64,000 nucleotides of DNA from Deltaproteobacteria bacterium (GTDB lineage Bacteria > Desulfobacterota > DSM-4660 > Desulfatiglandales > HGW-15). This document shows positions 42,154 to 51,351 of this stretch, one piece after another. Each line of letters starts with the position of its first letter. Within the stretch, counting starts at the first letter, position 1. The notes below the pieces were generated by a model. It did no database searches. It was given only the letters and a program-made list of their open reading frames with translations, and had not been told where the DNA came from. The stretch covers positions 1 through 64,000 of the forward strand of contig JAFDEE010000034.1 of NCBI GenBank assembly GCA_019310525.1, written 5' to 3'. A program made the translations under genes and the position numbers.

Positions 42154-44586
42154 CTAAGCGGAAAATGCACCGTCCCTTTCCTTTCCCTTGTCCTCCCCGG
42201 AAGACTCCTTCTTATCGCAGCCCTCTACCGGGGCCGGAGGGAAGAAGACCTTGAATTTGCTGCCCCCCGATTGGTAACAATCTTCCCTCGTCTTGCAGAA
42301 TGGACACTCCTCTATTTTTCCGGGGCAATGGTCCTGTTCACGAGGGATATAGCGGCACCGGGAGGACTCCATGTCCAGGTCAAAATGGTAGCGTTCCGCA
42401 AAAATCTTCATACGAAGCAGGTCCGCTCCTTTTCCCCCCGCATTGAAATCAAAGGGCCTTTTCGATGAGTATTCCATGGTCTCCTGGGTCATGAAAAACC
42501 CTTCGAAGATGCGCCGTTGGTTTTCCTCGGTGATTCCGATACCGTAATCCTTGACTTCAAACTCCGCACCCCTGCCTCTTTTCCTGACCGTGATCTCGAT
42601 TTTCCCGCTGTCCGGAGTAGCCTCCACGGCGTTCTTCACCATCCCGTCCACGATTTTCCCGAGGACATCTTCCGGAATGCAGATGGAGGGAGTATCTTCC
42701 AATTCTACGTTGATCTCGACTTTCCGGTGTAAAAACTGCTCCTTTAATTGTTCGACCCGGTCTCCCACGAATTTATTAAGGGAAAGCTCCCTGACCTTGC
42801 TCTCCTTTGTGCCGAACAGTTCTTCGATCCGTTTATGTATTCTTTCTACGATGTCGCCCTCTCCCACTTCTTCCGCCACAAGCACTTCAAGTTCGTCCCG
42901 GCATTGTTGAAGTAGCATGGAGAGGAGGGCATGGGTCTTAAAATGCTTCTCCTGCATGATGTCTTCAACCTGGTACTGGATCTCAAGAATTCGGTTGAGA
43001 TTCCTGTGGGCCCTTTCCAAGGTGACTTTCCAGTCTTTTTCCGGAAGGGCTTCAAGCCTTTTTCTCAATATATTCAGGGATCCCATGAGGATGGACACCG
43101 GGGTCTTCAATTCATGGGAGAGGTGATTGATCACCCTGTCCTTGGCGCGGTTGAGGCTGGTCACCTCATTGTAAGCCTCGGTGATCTCTTTGGCGAACCG
43201 GGCGTTTTCCACGGAAAGTGCCACCGTGCCCGCGATCATGTTCAGGAGTTCTTGGTCCTGGCTTTCGAATACGCCTTCTCCCTTATTGATGGCACATAAC
43301 ACACCAATGATCCGATCACTGCTCCTCAAGGGCACCATGAGCATATTTCGGGCATGGGTTCCGAGCCTTCTATCCACAGCCGGGTTGAAATCCGGGTCTT
43401 TCGAGGTGTCCAAAACTATGGCCGGCCTTCCCGTCTGAATCACCCGGCCTGCAACTCCCGTGTTGGCCGGGTATCGGATCTCCCGGGCACGCCTCTGGGT
43501 GTCCTGGTCGAGGTAGGCACCCGCCCTGAAAAAAAGCTCGTTTTTCTCCTCATCCAGGAGAATAACCATGGCGCCTTCGGCGTTCAACAATCGCTTGATC
43601 TCTCCGCTGATGTAATTGAGCAAGTCCTCCAGGTCCGGATATTCAGGAAGGGCCATGCTGATCCGGATCATGGCCTCGCTCATGCTGGTAACGCGTTTTT
43701 CTTGAGTGATATCCCTTAGAATTACGAGTTTTCCGGTCGGGCCGCGGCCATCTTCCGAAAACAGGGTCTCCTTGATGACAACGTCAAGAACCCTGCCGTC
43801 CTTGGTCAGTCTTTTTGACTCATAACGTGATAGATGGTCTTCCTCGAACCGCTTGAGAAAATCCTTGCGGGATTCCTGGGCCAGATCGTCGGGGAAGTAA
43901 GGGATCGGCTTGCCCCTTAATTCTTCCAAGGTCCATCCGAAGGTTTCAGTAAAGGCGGGATTCAGATAGGTCACGGTATCATCCATGGCGAAAACCACCA
44001 TGGGGTAAGGCACAAACTCCAGGAGGGTCCGGTATCTTTTTTCAGCCGCACGGCTTGCCTCGTACTGGCATTGATAACGGTACTCGGATTCGCGAAGGGC
44101 TTCCTGGGCCCTGTATTTCTCCGTGACATCCCTTGCGATTCCCCGAAAACCGATCTTTTCCCCTTCTGGATTGGTGATGAGACTGGCGGAGAGTTCAATA
44201 ATCCTCCCCTGTCCATCCTTGTCCACGATCCGCCAGACCAGATCCGAGATCCCCTCGCCTGTCCTGTAAATCTTGTTGAAGATTTCAAAGGCAGCCCGGG
44301 CATGTTCTTCATCCATGAATTTGCTGAAGTTCTGCCATTGGATCTCTTCCCTAGGGTAGCCGAAGACCGTGCAAAGGGAATTGTTGAAATAGAGAAAATT
44401 GCCGTCGATATCCACTTCATAGACCCCCTCCCTGATATTTTCTATGAAGCTTCGATACCGTTCATCAGAGAGGCGGGCCTGACGGTCAATTTTCGACTTT
44501 CCGGCGCTTTGGGGGCTTCCTATGGGCCCTTCCGGTACTTCCCCCTTTTGGGGTCCCTGTTTTCCGTTCGTTCGATCGTCTGCCAT
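42154..44586 (-). CDS. PAS-PAS-GAF histidine kinase with C-terminal cysteine cluster
   Basis: The 810-residue soluble kinase has two PAS domains (about residues 40-165 and 185-305), a GAF domain (about 320-470), HisKA with histidine in [13 protein letters not shown], and HATPase with [18 protein letters not shown]. The G2 box region is altered to [13 protein letters not shown] and is followed by a cysteine-rich insertion, [18 protein letters not shown], near residues 760-780. That arrangement suggests a metal or Fe-S centre beside the ATP site. There is no membrane segment. No response regulator lies next to it, so it is an orphan kinase. It precedes the thioesterase by eight bases. Confidence 0.9.
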   Translation of the reverse strand: MADDRTNGKQGPQKGEVPEGPIGSPQSAGKSKIDRQARLSDERYRSFIENIREGVYEVDIDGNFLYFNNSLCTVFGYPREEIQWQNFSKFMDEEHARAAFEIFNKIYRTGEGISDLVWRIVDKDGQGRIIELSASLITNPEGEKIGFRGIARDVTEKYRAQEALRESEYRYQCQYEASRAAEKRYRTLLEFVPYPMVVFAMDDTVTYLNPAFTETFGWTLEELRGKPIPYFPDDLAQESRKDFLKRFEEDHLSRYESKRLTKDGRVLDVVIKETLFSEDGRGPTGKLVILRDITQEKRVTSMSEAMIRISMALPEYPDLEDLLNYISGEIKRLLNAEGAMVILLDEEKNELFFRAGAYLDQDTQRRAREIRYPANTGVAGRVIQTGRPAIVLDTSKDPDFNPAVDRRLGTHARNMLMVPLRSSDRIIGVLCAINKGEGVFESQDQELLNMIAGTVALSVENARFAKEITEAYNEVTSLNRAKDRVINHLSHELKTPVSILMGSLNILRKRLEALPEKDWKVTLERAHRNLNRILEIQYQVEDIMQEKHFKTHALLSMLLQQCRDELEVLVAEEVGEGDIVERIHKRIEELFGTKESKVRELSLNKFVGDRVEQLKEQFLHRKVEINVELEDTPSICIPEDVLGKIVDGMVKNAVEATPDSGKIEITVRKRGRGAEFEVKDYGIGITEENQRRIFEGFFMTQETMEYSSKRPFDFNAGGKGADLLRMKIFAERYHFDLDMESSRCRYIPREQDHCPGKIEECPFCKTREDCYQSGGSKFKVFFPPAPVEGCDKKESSGEDKGKERDGAFSA

Positions 44587-44758
44587 AAAAATTCCGCTTG
44601 TAGTATATTTCGTGCATCCTATAATAAATTCAGTTAAATTGTCATTACATTTTTGGGTTTTCCCTCAACCGGTTCAACTTATCGGCTCTCTCGATAGGTT
44701 GGGAAATCCCCTTTTTTTCATTCAGGAACAAGTTTTGCATAAAAATTTCATTCGGGAG

Positions 44759-45766
44759 ATGGGAATCTTGTCTGATGTGACTCGAAAAAATGCTGTAAGA
44801 GGGGAAACAAAGCCTGGTGCGAAGAAAACCCGCAGTGACAGGGCTATCGAGATCTATTGTGACGGAGCTTGTAGCGGCAACCCTGGGCCGGGGGGGTACG
44901 GAGCAATTCTCAAGTTCGGTGATACGGTAAAAGAGATATCCGGCTGCCATCCGAATACCACAAACAACCGAATGGAGATGACAGCCCTGATCGAGGCGCT
45001 CCGCCTTATCAAGAGGCCTTCACGTATACGGGTGACCACCGACTCCAATTATTTGTTAAAAGGAATGACGGAATGGGTTCCCGTCTGGAAAAGAAACAAC
45101 TGGATCAATTCACGGAAGAAACCTGTCCTGAATCGCGATCTGTGGGAGAGACTCCTTGAACTGTCCAAGGGACATGAGATCGAGTGGAAATGGATAAAGG
45201 GGCATGCCGGTCATAAAGAGAACGAGCGTTGTGACGCCCTTGCCAGGGAGGCCCTTCAACAGTGCCAAAGACGCCCGGAGGAAAGAGAACCCGTACCGGA
45301 TGAGTGGCTTGACGTATTGGGATGTATGACTTATGGGATCTATGTCCTGACGGCCCGTTACAAGACACGGATCAACGGCATGATCGCCTCCTGGGTTTCC
45401 CAGGTATCCTATGCCCCTCCCCTTGTCCTGGTCGCAGTGCATCCAAATCGATACACCCACGAACTTATAGAAAAGAGCAACGCCTTTGCCCTTCACCTTC
45501 TCAGAAAGGATCAAAAAGACTTTTTAGAGCGCTTCAAGGGGCCGCAGCCCGGAGCAAAATTCAAGTCCATCGACTGGGTCGAGGGGGCGAGCGGTTGCCC
45601 TATCCTCAAGGATTCGCTTGGCTTTATCGAATGCAGGGTTATCGAAAAATACACTCCAGGGAACCATACCCTTTATGTGGGCCAGGTCCTGAGCGGTCGA
45701 CTTCATTTTAGTGAAGACCCCTTGAATACTTCAGACTACGGAGGGGTGTACCTCGGGAAGGACTAG
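44759..45766 (+). CDS. Fusion of ribonuclease HI and flavin reductase-like domain
   Basis: Residues 28-170 are a complete RNase HI, with D35 in [14 protein letters not shown]73 in [12 protein letters not shown]95 in [12 protein letters not shown]149 in [12 protein letters not shown] and D159. Residues 182-335 are a flavin-binding split barrel ([40 protein letters not shown], ending in YGGVYLGKD) of the flavin reductase-like family. The first would cleave RNA in RNA-DNA hybrids; the second binds FMN. The reading frame is continuous. The start is uncertain: ATG 44759 touches GGGAG, while TTG 44768 has better spacing. Divergent from the kinase gene. Confidence 0.85.
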   Translation: MGILSDVTRKNAVRGETKPGAKKTRSDRAIEIYCDGACSGNPGPGGYGAILKFGDTVKEISGCHPNTTNNRMEMTALIEALRLIKRPSRIRVTTDSNYLLKGMTEWVPVWKRNNWINSRKKPVLNRDLWERLLELSKGHEIEWKWIKGHAGHKENERCDALAREALQQCQRRPEEREPVPDEWLDVLGCMTYGIYVLTARYKTRINGMIASWVSQVSYAPPLVLVAVHPNRYTHELIEKSNAFALHLLRKDQKDFLERFKGPQPGAKFKSIDWVEGASGCPILKDSLGFIECRVIEKYTPGNHTLYVGQVLSGRLHFSEDPLNTSDYGGVYLGKD

Positions 45767-45786
45767 GAAGGGGGCATTTTCGCTGC

Positions 45787-45932
45787 GAGACCTTTGAAAA
45801 ATGCTCAATTTTGGTCAAGTTCAAGGAAGGCGAAAATTTCAACCGCAGGAATACATTTAGTATTTTGAGGATTGAAATTTGAGCCTGACGCCGCAATTAA
45901 TTGGGCAAAAGGGGGCGTTTTTCAAAGGTCTC
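45787..45932. repeat. Type B modular miniature element
   Basis: The 146-base unit has GAGACCTTTGAAAAATG at the left and CGTTTTTCAAAGGTCTC at the right. GCTGC at 45782-45786 and 45933-45937 is a five-base target duplication. The core differs slightly from the main consensus (TTTCAACCGCAGGAATACAT, TTTTGAGGATTGAAATTTGA) and shares those differences with the partial copy at 50181, so these two are sister copies. Confidence 0.9.
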
Positions 45933-45976
45933 GCTGCCGCACCGGACACAGTTACTGTATTCAAGGGATTAAGAAG

Positions 45977-46094
45977 GTGTTTAAAAAATTCGTAACGCTC
46001 AGTTTAGGTTTTTGAAAAACAGCAACCTGGTTCCGGCCTGGGAGGCTCTATTTTCGTCCGAGCCACCAACGCCGGTCATACTCTTTTTAAACAC
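45977..46094. repeat. Short inverted-repeat segment
   Basis: GTGTTTAAAAA at 45977-45987 and TTTTTAAACAC at 46084-46094 are perfect 11-base ends of a 118-base non-coding segment, with a smaller TTTTTGAAAAAC hairpin inside. It lies directly upstream of the acidic zinc-ribbon gene and ends about 20 bases from its start. It might be another miniature element or a leader structure. Confidence 0.5.
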
Positions 46095-46115
46095 AATCAA
46101 CAGCGGGGGTCGAAA

Positions 46116-47363
46116 ATGAAATGCCCAAAATGCAACTATATCAGTTTTGATTATAACCTTGCCTGCCCCAAGTGTAATCGTGACATCTCCCAGGTACAGG
46201 CAATGCTGAATTTCCCGGCCTTTCCACCCAACCCTCCCTTTCTCCTGGGAGCCCTGATCGGCGAGGAGGAAGGGATCGAGGATTCAGCGCAGTTTGACGG
46301 ACAGGCCATTTTGGGTGAACCATCCCTGGATGTTGATCTCGAGGCACAGGATACCATGATGGACGAGACCGGTGAATTCGGGTTTGAACCTCCTGTTGAA
46401 CCTGAAACCGGCGCGGCCGACGAGGGTATTGTTTCAGCAGAAGAAGAGTTGAAGGGAGAAATCGAACTGCCCAAAGAGGCCGAGATCAACATCGGTCCCG
46501 ATTTCGAACTCGAAGTGGCTGAGGAGGAAGAAATCCCCATTGAATCAAAAGAGCCGGCTCCGGAACTCGCCGAAGACCTCCATGAAGAGACCGCGCTGGA
46601 ACCAAAAGAAGAAGAAATCAGTCTCGATTTAGAAGGGCTTGCCTCTGATGAAGAAGGGGAACCCCTGATGGAGGCCGGCTCTGAAGACCTTACACTTGAA
46701 CTCAACAAATACAGTATCGAAGGGGCGGACCAGGGAGATATCTCCGCTCTTGAAGGTGCTGAAGAGAATCCTCCTGAAGTCGGCCTTGAAACGTCTTTAC
46801 CTGAGGGCGAAGGGGAAGGCGAACTGGACCTCAGCGACCTGGAGATCGGAGAAAAAGAGGCTGCAGATACGGGTGAGAGCGGGGAGGTCGAACTTTCCCT
46901 GGATGAGATCAGCCTGGAAGATGAGTTCCTTAAGCCCGGTGACGGCTCCCCTGGAGAAACCGACGAAGAGGTCCCCGTGGAACCGGAAACGACTGGTGGA
47001 GCTGAACTCGGGGAGATCAACCTAAGCCTTGAGGATCTCAAGGTCAATGAGACCGGGGAACTGGAAATCGGGACGGACATACCCCCGGCTCCCCCCCTCG
47101 AAACCGAACAATCCGCCTCTGATGAAGCTCAACCTTCCCTTGAATATGAGGAACTCGAACTTGAGGAACCCATACTGGAACCTGCGGCAGGGAATGAGGG
47201 AGTTGATCTCGAGATAGAAGAGACCCCCATAGATCTGGACGAAATCATGCTTTCTGAAGAGCCGCCACGGGAGTCAACCCCCCAGGAGGAGATTGAACTC
47301 CCCACGGACCTGGAAAACCTGGACCTCGAACTGGAATTGGATAAAGATGATTCTAAGTCCTGA
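46116..47363 (+). CDS. Acidic repeat protein with N-terminal zinc ribbon
   Basis: The 415-residue protein begins with a ribbon of two CxxC pairs (MKCPKCNYISFDYNLACPKC) and then consists almost wholly of glutamate- and aspartate-rich low-complexity sequence, with repeated short units such as EISLDLEGL, EISLEDEFL, EINLSLEDL and LENLDLELEL. There is no signal peptide or membrane helix. The repeated pattern of leucines flanked by acids suggests many short helical or motif-like binding sites. I do not recognise a function. The neighbouring zinc-ribbon membrane protein at 39879 has a similar ribbon plus acidic linker. Confidence 0.8.
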   Translation: MKCPKCNYISFDYNLACPKCNRDISQVQAMLNFPAFPPNPPFLLGALIGEEEGIEDSAQFDGQAILGEPSLDVDLEAQDTMMDETGEFGFEPPVEPETGAADEGIVSAEEELKGEIELPKEAEINIGPDFELEVAEEEEIPIESKEPAPELAEDLHEETALEPKEEEISLDLEGLASDEEGEPLMEAGSEDLTLELNKYSIEGADQGDISALEGAEENPPEVGLETSLPEGEGEGELDLSDLEIGEKEAADTGESGEVELSLDEISLEDEFLKPGDGSPGETDEEVPVEPETTGGAELGEINLSLEDLKVNETGELEIGTDIPPAPPLETEQSASDEAQPSLEYEELELEEPILEPAAGNEGVDLEIEETPIDLDEIMLSEEPPRESTPQEEIELPTDLENLDLELELDKDDSKS

Positions 47364-47468
47364 AAAAAACTAAATTATTGAACCGGTCCACAATCTCTCG
47401 CTCTCTCCCCTTCTGAAAGGACGGAAAGGAATGATGCCGGATCGGGGGAAAATTATGGAAAATTCATC

Positions 47469-47497
47469 TTGACGCGCGAACCCGGAGAGACTATCAT
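47469..47497 (+). promoter_or_regulatory. Promoter of tRNA-Phe
   Basis: TTGACG at 47469-47474 and TATCAT at 47492-47497 are 17 bases apart. Transcription would start about five bases before the mature tRNA end. The stretch between has GCGCGAACCCGG, GC-rich as in stable RNA promoters. Confidence 0.7.
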
Positions 47498-47508
47498 ACG
47501 CCCCGATT

Positions 47509-47581
47509 GCCGAGATAGCTCAGTCGGTAGAGCAGGGGACTGAAAATCCCCGTGTCCCCAGTTCGATTCTGGGTCTCGGCA
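47509..47581 (+). tRNA. tRNA-Phe (GAA)
   Basis: The 73-base sequence folds into a canonical cloverleaf: acceptor stem GCCGAGA pairs with TCTCGGC, D arm GCTC..GAGC, anticodon stem GGGGA/TCCCC with loop CTGAAAA and anticodon GAA at 47542-47544, and T arm CCCAG TTCGATT CTGGG. Discriminator base is A; CCA is not encoded. It has its own promoter and a terminator immediately downstream. Confidence 0.98.
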
Positions 47582-47601
47582 CTCCAAAAGCTAATATGGA
47601 T

Positions 47602-47637
47602 GAGGGTTAGATGGAACACACCTAACCCTCTTTTTTT
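47602..47637 (+). terminator. Intrinsic terminator of tRNA-Phe
   Basis: GAGGGTTAG (47602-47610) and CTAACCCTC (47622-47630) form a perfect nine-base stem with an 11-base loop, directly followed by seven T residues. It ends the tRNA transcript 20 bases after the tRNA. Confidence 0.92.
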
Positions 47638-47727
47638 GTGCCGTTTTGCTGGGTGTAAAGGTACTCGCCTTTCAACCAGCGAATCCGTATCATTCAAAAA
47701 TATCAAAGAATATTGGGAAAACCCATC

Positions 47728-49179
47728 CTATTTCCAACGGCTCCCCACTAGCCGGGCAAGTTCATCAACGGTGGTTTTCAGTTTCTCGGCCCGGGCGTTT
47801 ATCTGTTCCGAGGCGGAAGCCGATTCTTCGGCATTAACGGCATTCTGCTGCACCACCTTGTCCATTTCGGAAATCGCAGTGTTTATCTGATTGATCCCCT
47901 GGGCCTGCTCATTGGAAGCAGCCGCAATCTCAGCCACCAGTTCTCCCACCTTTGAGACACTTTGATACACCTGTGAGAAGGCATCGTTGGTGCGGGAGAC
48001 CAGTTCCGATCCGTTATTCACCTTTTTCACCGTGACTTCAATCAACGCTGCGGTGTCTTTGGCAGCATCAGCCACCCTCATGGCAAGATTTCGCACCTCA
48101 TCAGCCACCACTGCAAACCCGGCGCCAGCTTCTCCAGCCCGTGCCGCCTCCACCGCTGTATTCAAGGCCAGCAGATTGGTCTGAAAGGCGATTTCGTCGA
48201 TGGTCTTTATAATCCTGGAAGTTTCTTCGCTGGCAGCAGAAATTTCCTGCATTGACTCGATCAATTCGGTCATGGATCGGTTCGCTTGACCCACCAGCAT
48301 ATTTGCATCCTTCATCAGATGGTCCGCCTGGTCGGCATTGTCTGCATTTTGACTGGTCATCGACGACATTTCCTCCAATGAAGAAGATGTTTCCTCAATG
48401 GAGGCAGCCTGCTCGGATGCGCCTTCGGCCAATTGGCGACTGGAGGATGATACCTGGGTGGATGCTGAAGCAATATTTTCAGCCCCTTCGTTTATCTGTT
48501 CAGAAACTCTTTTAAGGACTGAAACGAATCCCCATGTAATGAGAAATCCGATGGTTATGGAGGCGACAATGGCCACGATTCCCACTATGGCCACATAGCG
48601 CCTGCTCTTCCGGGCCGAATCCAGCATCGTGGTCTCCTCGGCCAAAACCCGATTTTCGACTTCAGTGCGGATCTCATGTAAAACTTCTCTGATCTCAGCA
48701 AGAGCTGGCATGGCTTTCCTTAAGTAAGTCTCTTCTGCGTTCTTAATGACTGAAAGGTCCTGTCCAGCCTCCTTGAAGTCCTTGCTGATCTTGTCTGCAG
48801 AATCATGAAAACGGCGGTACGGTGCTTCGATTTTGGCAAGTAATGGTGCGAGGGAGGGAAACAACGCTTCTGCCTCTTTGCGCCTGTCGCTATACAGCCA
48901 TTTGCTGAAACCATCCTTGGAGTCATTGATCTGCACAACCAATGTGGCAACGTCCGGGTCGGCCAATATCCCATGGACCTTATTGGCCCAGTCAAGGGCA
49001 TCGACCTCTTCTTGCGCCAAGAGCATATTTAACCTGTAACCTTTGATTATCCGGGAGGCATCGACGATAACTCCGCTCAGGCCGGCAAAACCTAAAAGCA
49101 CCACCACAGTCACTATGATTGTGGCAAGACCAAAACTGAGCCCAATTTGTTTTCCAACCGGTAAATGCTTCAAATTCAT
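47728..49179 (-). CDS. Methyl-accepting chemotaxis protein
   Basis: The 483-residue receptor has a first transmembrane helix at about 10-33, a helical periplasmic domain, a second helix at about 200-222, and the long signalling hairpin. The tip is [20 protein letters not shown], with [17 protein letters not shown], and adaptation sites in the paired helices. The periplasmic part ([26 protein letters not shown]) recalls a chemoreceptor zinc-binding domain but lacks the metal ligands at several positions. The start at 49179 is preferred; the open frame's first ten codons run into a repeat element at 49197. The ligand is unknown. Confidence 0.92.
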   Translation of the reverse strand: MNLKHLPVGKQIGLSFGLATIIVTVVVLLGFAGLSGVIVDASRIIKGYRLNMLLAQEEVDALDWANKVHGILADPDVATLVVQINDSKDGFSKWLYSDRRKEAEALFPSLAPLLAKIEAPYRRFHDSADKISKDFKEAGQDLSVIKNAEETYLRKAMPALAEIREVLHEIRTEVENRVLAEETTMLDSARKSRRYVAIVGIVAIVASITIGFLITWGFVSVLKRVSEQINEGAENIASASTQVSSSSRQLAEGASEQAASIEETSSSLEEMSSMTSQNADNADQADHLMKDANMLVGQANRSMTELIESMQEISAASEETSRIIKTIDEIAFQTNLLALNTAVEAARAGEAGAGFAVVADEVRNLAMRVADAAKDTAALIEVTVKKVNNGSELVSRTNDAFSQVYQSVSKVGELVAEIAAASNEQAQGINQINTAISEMDKVVQQNAVNAEESASASEQINARAEKLKTTVDELARLVGSRWK

Positions 49180-49196
49180 TTGGCAAATCCCTAAAT

Positions 49197-49297
49197 AGTG
49201 TTCATCCATAAATAGGCAATTTTCTTCAAGGCCAAGCCTCCGGCCCGTAAGGCCTACGCCCCGGAGGGGAAGGCGAAAATTTTAACCGTCTCATGGA
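49197..49297. repeat. Partial type A modular element
   Basis: The left end AGTGTTCATCCATAAATAGG is followed by the GC-rich module GCCTCCGGCCCGTAAGGCC and GCGAAAATTTTAACCGTC. The right half is missing. It abuts the 5' end of the chemoreceptor gene, so it may carry or disrupt that gene's promoter. Confidence 0.75.
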
Positions 49298-50116
49298 GGC
49301 GGAAGATTTGCGCCGGCGGCGGGATATAACGCTACGCAGTATGTCACTGGAGAGTCGTTGTTTTGTCTCCGCCCGGACCCTAACCATTGACCCTCAGGAT
49401 TGGTTTCCGGTTTCCATGGCCTTGCTGAGAAGTACCTGATTTCAAGGTCGAAAAATTTTTAGTGTTTGCAATCTATTCAGGGGTGGATACTACTTGGGCG
49501 GCAAAGCATGTGAAACGTTGCCATCCCTTAATATAGCGCCTTCCTGCGTTACACAGGTTTGCTTAAATTCGGAAACCTGCTCGGCGCAGAAGATCCTATT
49601 AGCACCACGCATGGTCGCACCTACAATGCGGCTGCACCGAAAATTCATTCAAAGGCACTCCTGGCTCCGAATGACCGGGTATTTCGGTACTCCGTCTTGC
49701 CCGGCGAAAAGGTCAGGCAATGGGCTTATCTTTTGAAAATGACCTTTTCGCCCTGATGGATCTATGGTTAGTGGCTGCTTTCCTTTGGTTTCCCTCATTA
49801 TTGCTATCGCGGTCAGGGCATTGATGAATCATCCCCTCAATCGTCATTTTCAGCAGCCGACAATGCTTTTCAGGCCCTTAATAGCATTTTTCTATTATCT
49901 CATCGGTTGATGAAGGTGAAAACTAAACTGAAACCTGAAATGATCGGCTGTGGAGGCAAAAAATAACTCGGGGTCAACCCTTGACGGGCTGTTGCTCGAA
50001 GCTTTCTTGAAGAGAGACGATTTTGCCAGGGGCATTGACTCATAAAGCTGCCATGTTAGCAAGGGACCTTTATTCAAGGCTGTCCTCTTTTTTAAAAATC
50101 AGGGTTCCGGTCATAT
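49298..50116. other. Intergenic stretch without recognisable genes
   Basis: About 820 bases. Short open frames near 49490-49760 have no ribosome site and no resemblance that I can name. There is no obvious promoter, repeat or RNA structure. It may hold decayed remains of a gene. Confidence 0.4.
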
Positions 50117-50656
50117 TCACTCCTTCTCTCCCTGCCGGAGGCACGGGCTTTCCCACATTTCATGAGTGGAACAATAAGGTGAGATCTTTGAAAAATGCTC
50201 AATTTTGGTCAAGTTCAAGGAAGGCGAAAATTTCAACCGCAGGAATACATTTAGTATTTTGAGGATTGAAATTTTGCCGGGCAAAGCCTGGTGGAACACT
50301 TCGCATTTCCGGCAAAGCCTGATCTTTTCTCTCCATGTAACCTGGACTTTCCCCTTACAGAACGTCCCATTGACAAACCAACACAGGTGTCCCAATTGAA
50401 ATTCCCAAGCCGGGCACTTCCGCCGCATTTCTATTGGACAATGGTTGATTTCCCAGCACAGTCCCTTATTCTCTTGCCCTTGGCTCCTGGCACAGGACAA
50501 AAGAAATAAAAGCTGTCTTTCAACGTGGACGGGGATTTTCCTGAGTCCTTGCTCAAAGCTCTGGACAGTCTTGACGGAACATCCCAGAAGATGGGCTATT
50601 TGGGCCTGGGTCTTGCCCAAATTTGACCGGATACGGCCGAATTCTTTCTTATTCAA
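50117..50656 (-). CDS. Helix-turn-helix plus two-CW-domain protein, 3' end altered by a repeat
   Basis: The protein (179 residues as read) has an N-terminal helix-turn-helix of Xre-like type (KTQAQIAHLLGCSVKTVQSF) and then a cysteine/tryptophan region, CWEINHCPIEMRRKCPAW, HLCWFVNGTFC and CRKCEVF, that matches the two-CW domain found mainly in Desulfobacterota. A TTG start has GGGAG upstream. From about residue 128 the sequence ISILKILNVFLRLKF and on is translation of the partial type B repeat at 50181-50277 and the DNA beyond it. The native stop was probably lost by that insertion. Confidence 0.78.
   Translation of the reverse strand: MNKKEFGRIRSNLGKTQAQIAHLLGCSVKTVQSFEQGLRKIPVHVERQLLFLLSCARSQGQENKGLCWEINHCPIEMRRKCPAWEFQLGHLCWFVNGTFCKGKVQVTWREKIRLCRKCEVFHQALPGKISILKILNVFLRLKFSPSLNLTKIEHFSKISPYCSTHEMWESPCLRQGEKE
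50181..50277. repeat. Partial type B modular element inside a coding region
   Basis: GAGATCTTTGAAAAATGCTC and the first half of the core (GGCGAAAATTTCAACCGCAG, TTTTGAGGATTGAAATTT) match the copy at 45787 nearly base for base. The right end is missing: the sequence turns into TGCCGGGCAAAGCC. The element lies in the 3' part of the two-CW gene, read in the minus direction. Confidence 0.8.
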
Positions 50657-50750
50657 AAGGATCTCCCTTCAGGCATCTCTTGTTCAAACATCCAGCAGGA
50701 TTGACGCTTTCCTACAATTTATGCCCTGAACCCGGTGTGTCAACTATATT

Positions 50751-50911
50751 AGTGTCCATCCATAAAGCAGGCAATTTTGTAAGCAGGCAATTTTGTTCAA
50801 GGTCAAGGAAGGCGAAGATTTTAACCGCAGGAATACATTGAAGTATTTCGAGGATTAAAATCTGAGCCTGACGCAGAGATTGGGCAAAAGGGCCATTTAT
50901 GGATGGGCACT
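50751..50911. repeat. Type A modular miniature element
   Basis: Left end AGTGTCCATCCATAAA and right end TTTATGGATGGGCACT. ATATT at 50746-50750 and 50912-50916 is a five-base target duplication. The core is complete and reversed in orientation compared with 7141. The left end carries a small duplication, GCAGGCAATTTTGT repeated twice. Confidence 0.9.
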
Positions 50912-50940
50912 ATATTAACGGACCGCACCAGTTCTCATCA

Positions 50941-51040
50941 AATCCACAATGATGCCCTACAGGGAAAACCTAAAGGATGAGTTGAAAAAAAATCCACAAT
51001 GATGCCCTACAGGGAAAACCTAAAGGATGAGTTGAAAAAA
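50941..51040. repeat. Exact 50-bp tandem duplication
   Basis: Two identical 50-base units, each beginning AATCCACAATGATGCCCTAC and ending GAGTTGAAAAAA, lie head to tail at 50941-50990 and 50991-51040. They are just upstream of the promoter of the sulfide:quinone-oxidoreductase-like operon. There is no open frame through them. Confidence 0.9.
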
Positions 51041-51054
51041 CATTGAGATGTTAC

Positions 51055-51100
51055 TTGACACTATATACTACAATGTCGTATTAATATAACTACATTGTAG
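51055..51100 (+). promoter_or_regulatory. Promoter with paired 11-bp operators for the SQR-like operon
   Basis: TTGACA at 51055-51060 is a -35 box; TATTAA at 51079-51084 is a fair -10 at an 18-base spacing. CTACATTGTAG at 51090-51100 is a perfect 11-base palindrome, and CTACAATGTCG at 51068-51078 is the same box with one mismatch in the right arm. Their centres are 22 bases apart, two helical turns, covering the promoter. The boxes resemble BlaI/CopY-type sites (TACA..TGTA); the regulator is not encoded here. Confidence 0.6.
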
Positions 51101-51351
51101 GATTAACATCCTTTCCCAGGCTGCTGTCTTGGCTCTTTCTTGGCGGGTGAAGCCCAAAATCATAGAAAAGTTTTCCAGCTTTTAGAGCCAATCCTGATCG
51201 AGCAACATCTGGAGCCATCACGATTATTCAACCCTATTGAAGTCGGCCGCCACGGTGCGGCACCTATCGATCCATGGGGACCCGGGGGAAGGATCGGTAT
51301 CTGTTAACGCTGAAGACGGAGATTTCGTTTCAAAATCAGAGGGAGGATCCT

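Noticed and set aside
49494-49756. Short frames 3' of the half repeat as a transposase remnant
   Set aside because: The translated sequence has no DDE or other transposase feature that I can identify.
50941-51040. Repeat pair that might be a minimal CRISPR array
   Set aside because: The two 50-base units are directly adjacent with no spacer, and there are no cas genes; it is a simple tandem duplication.
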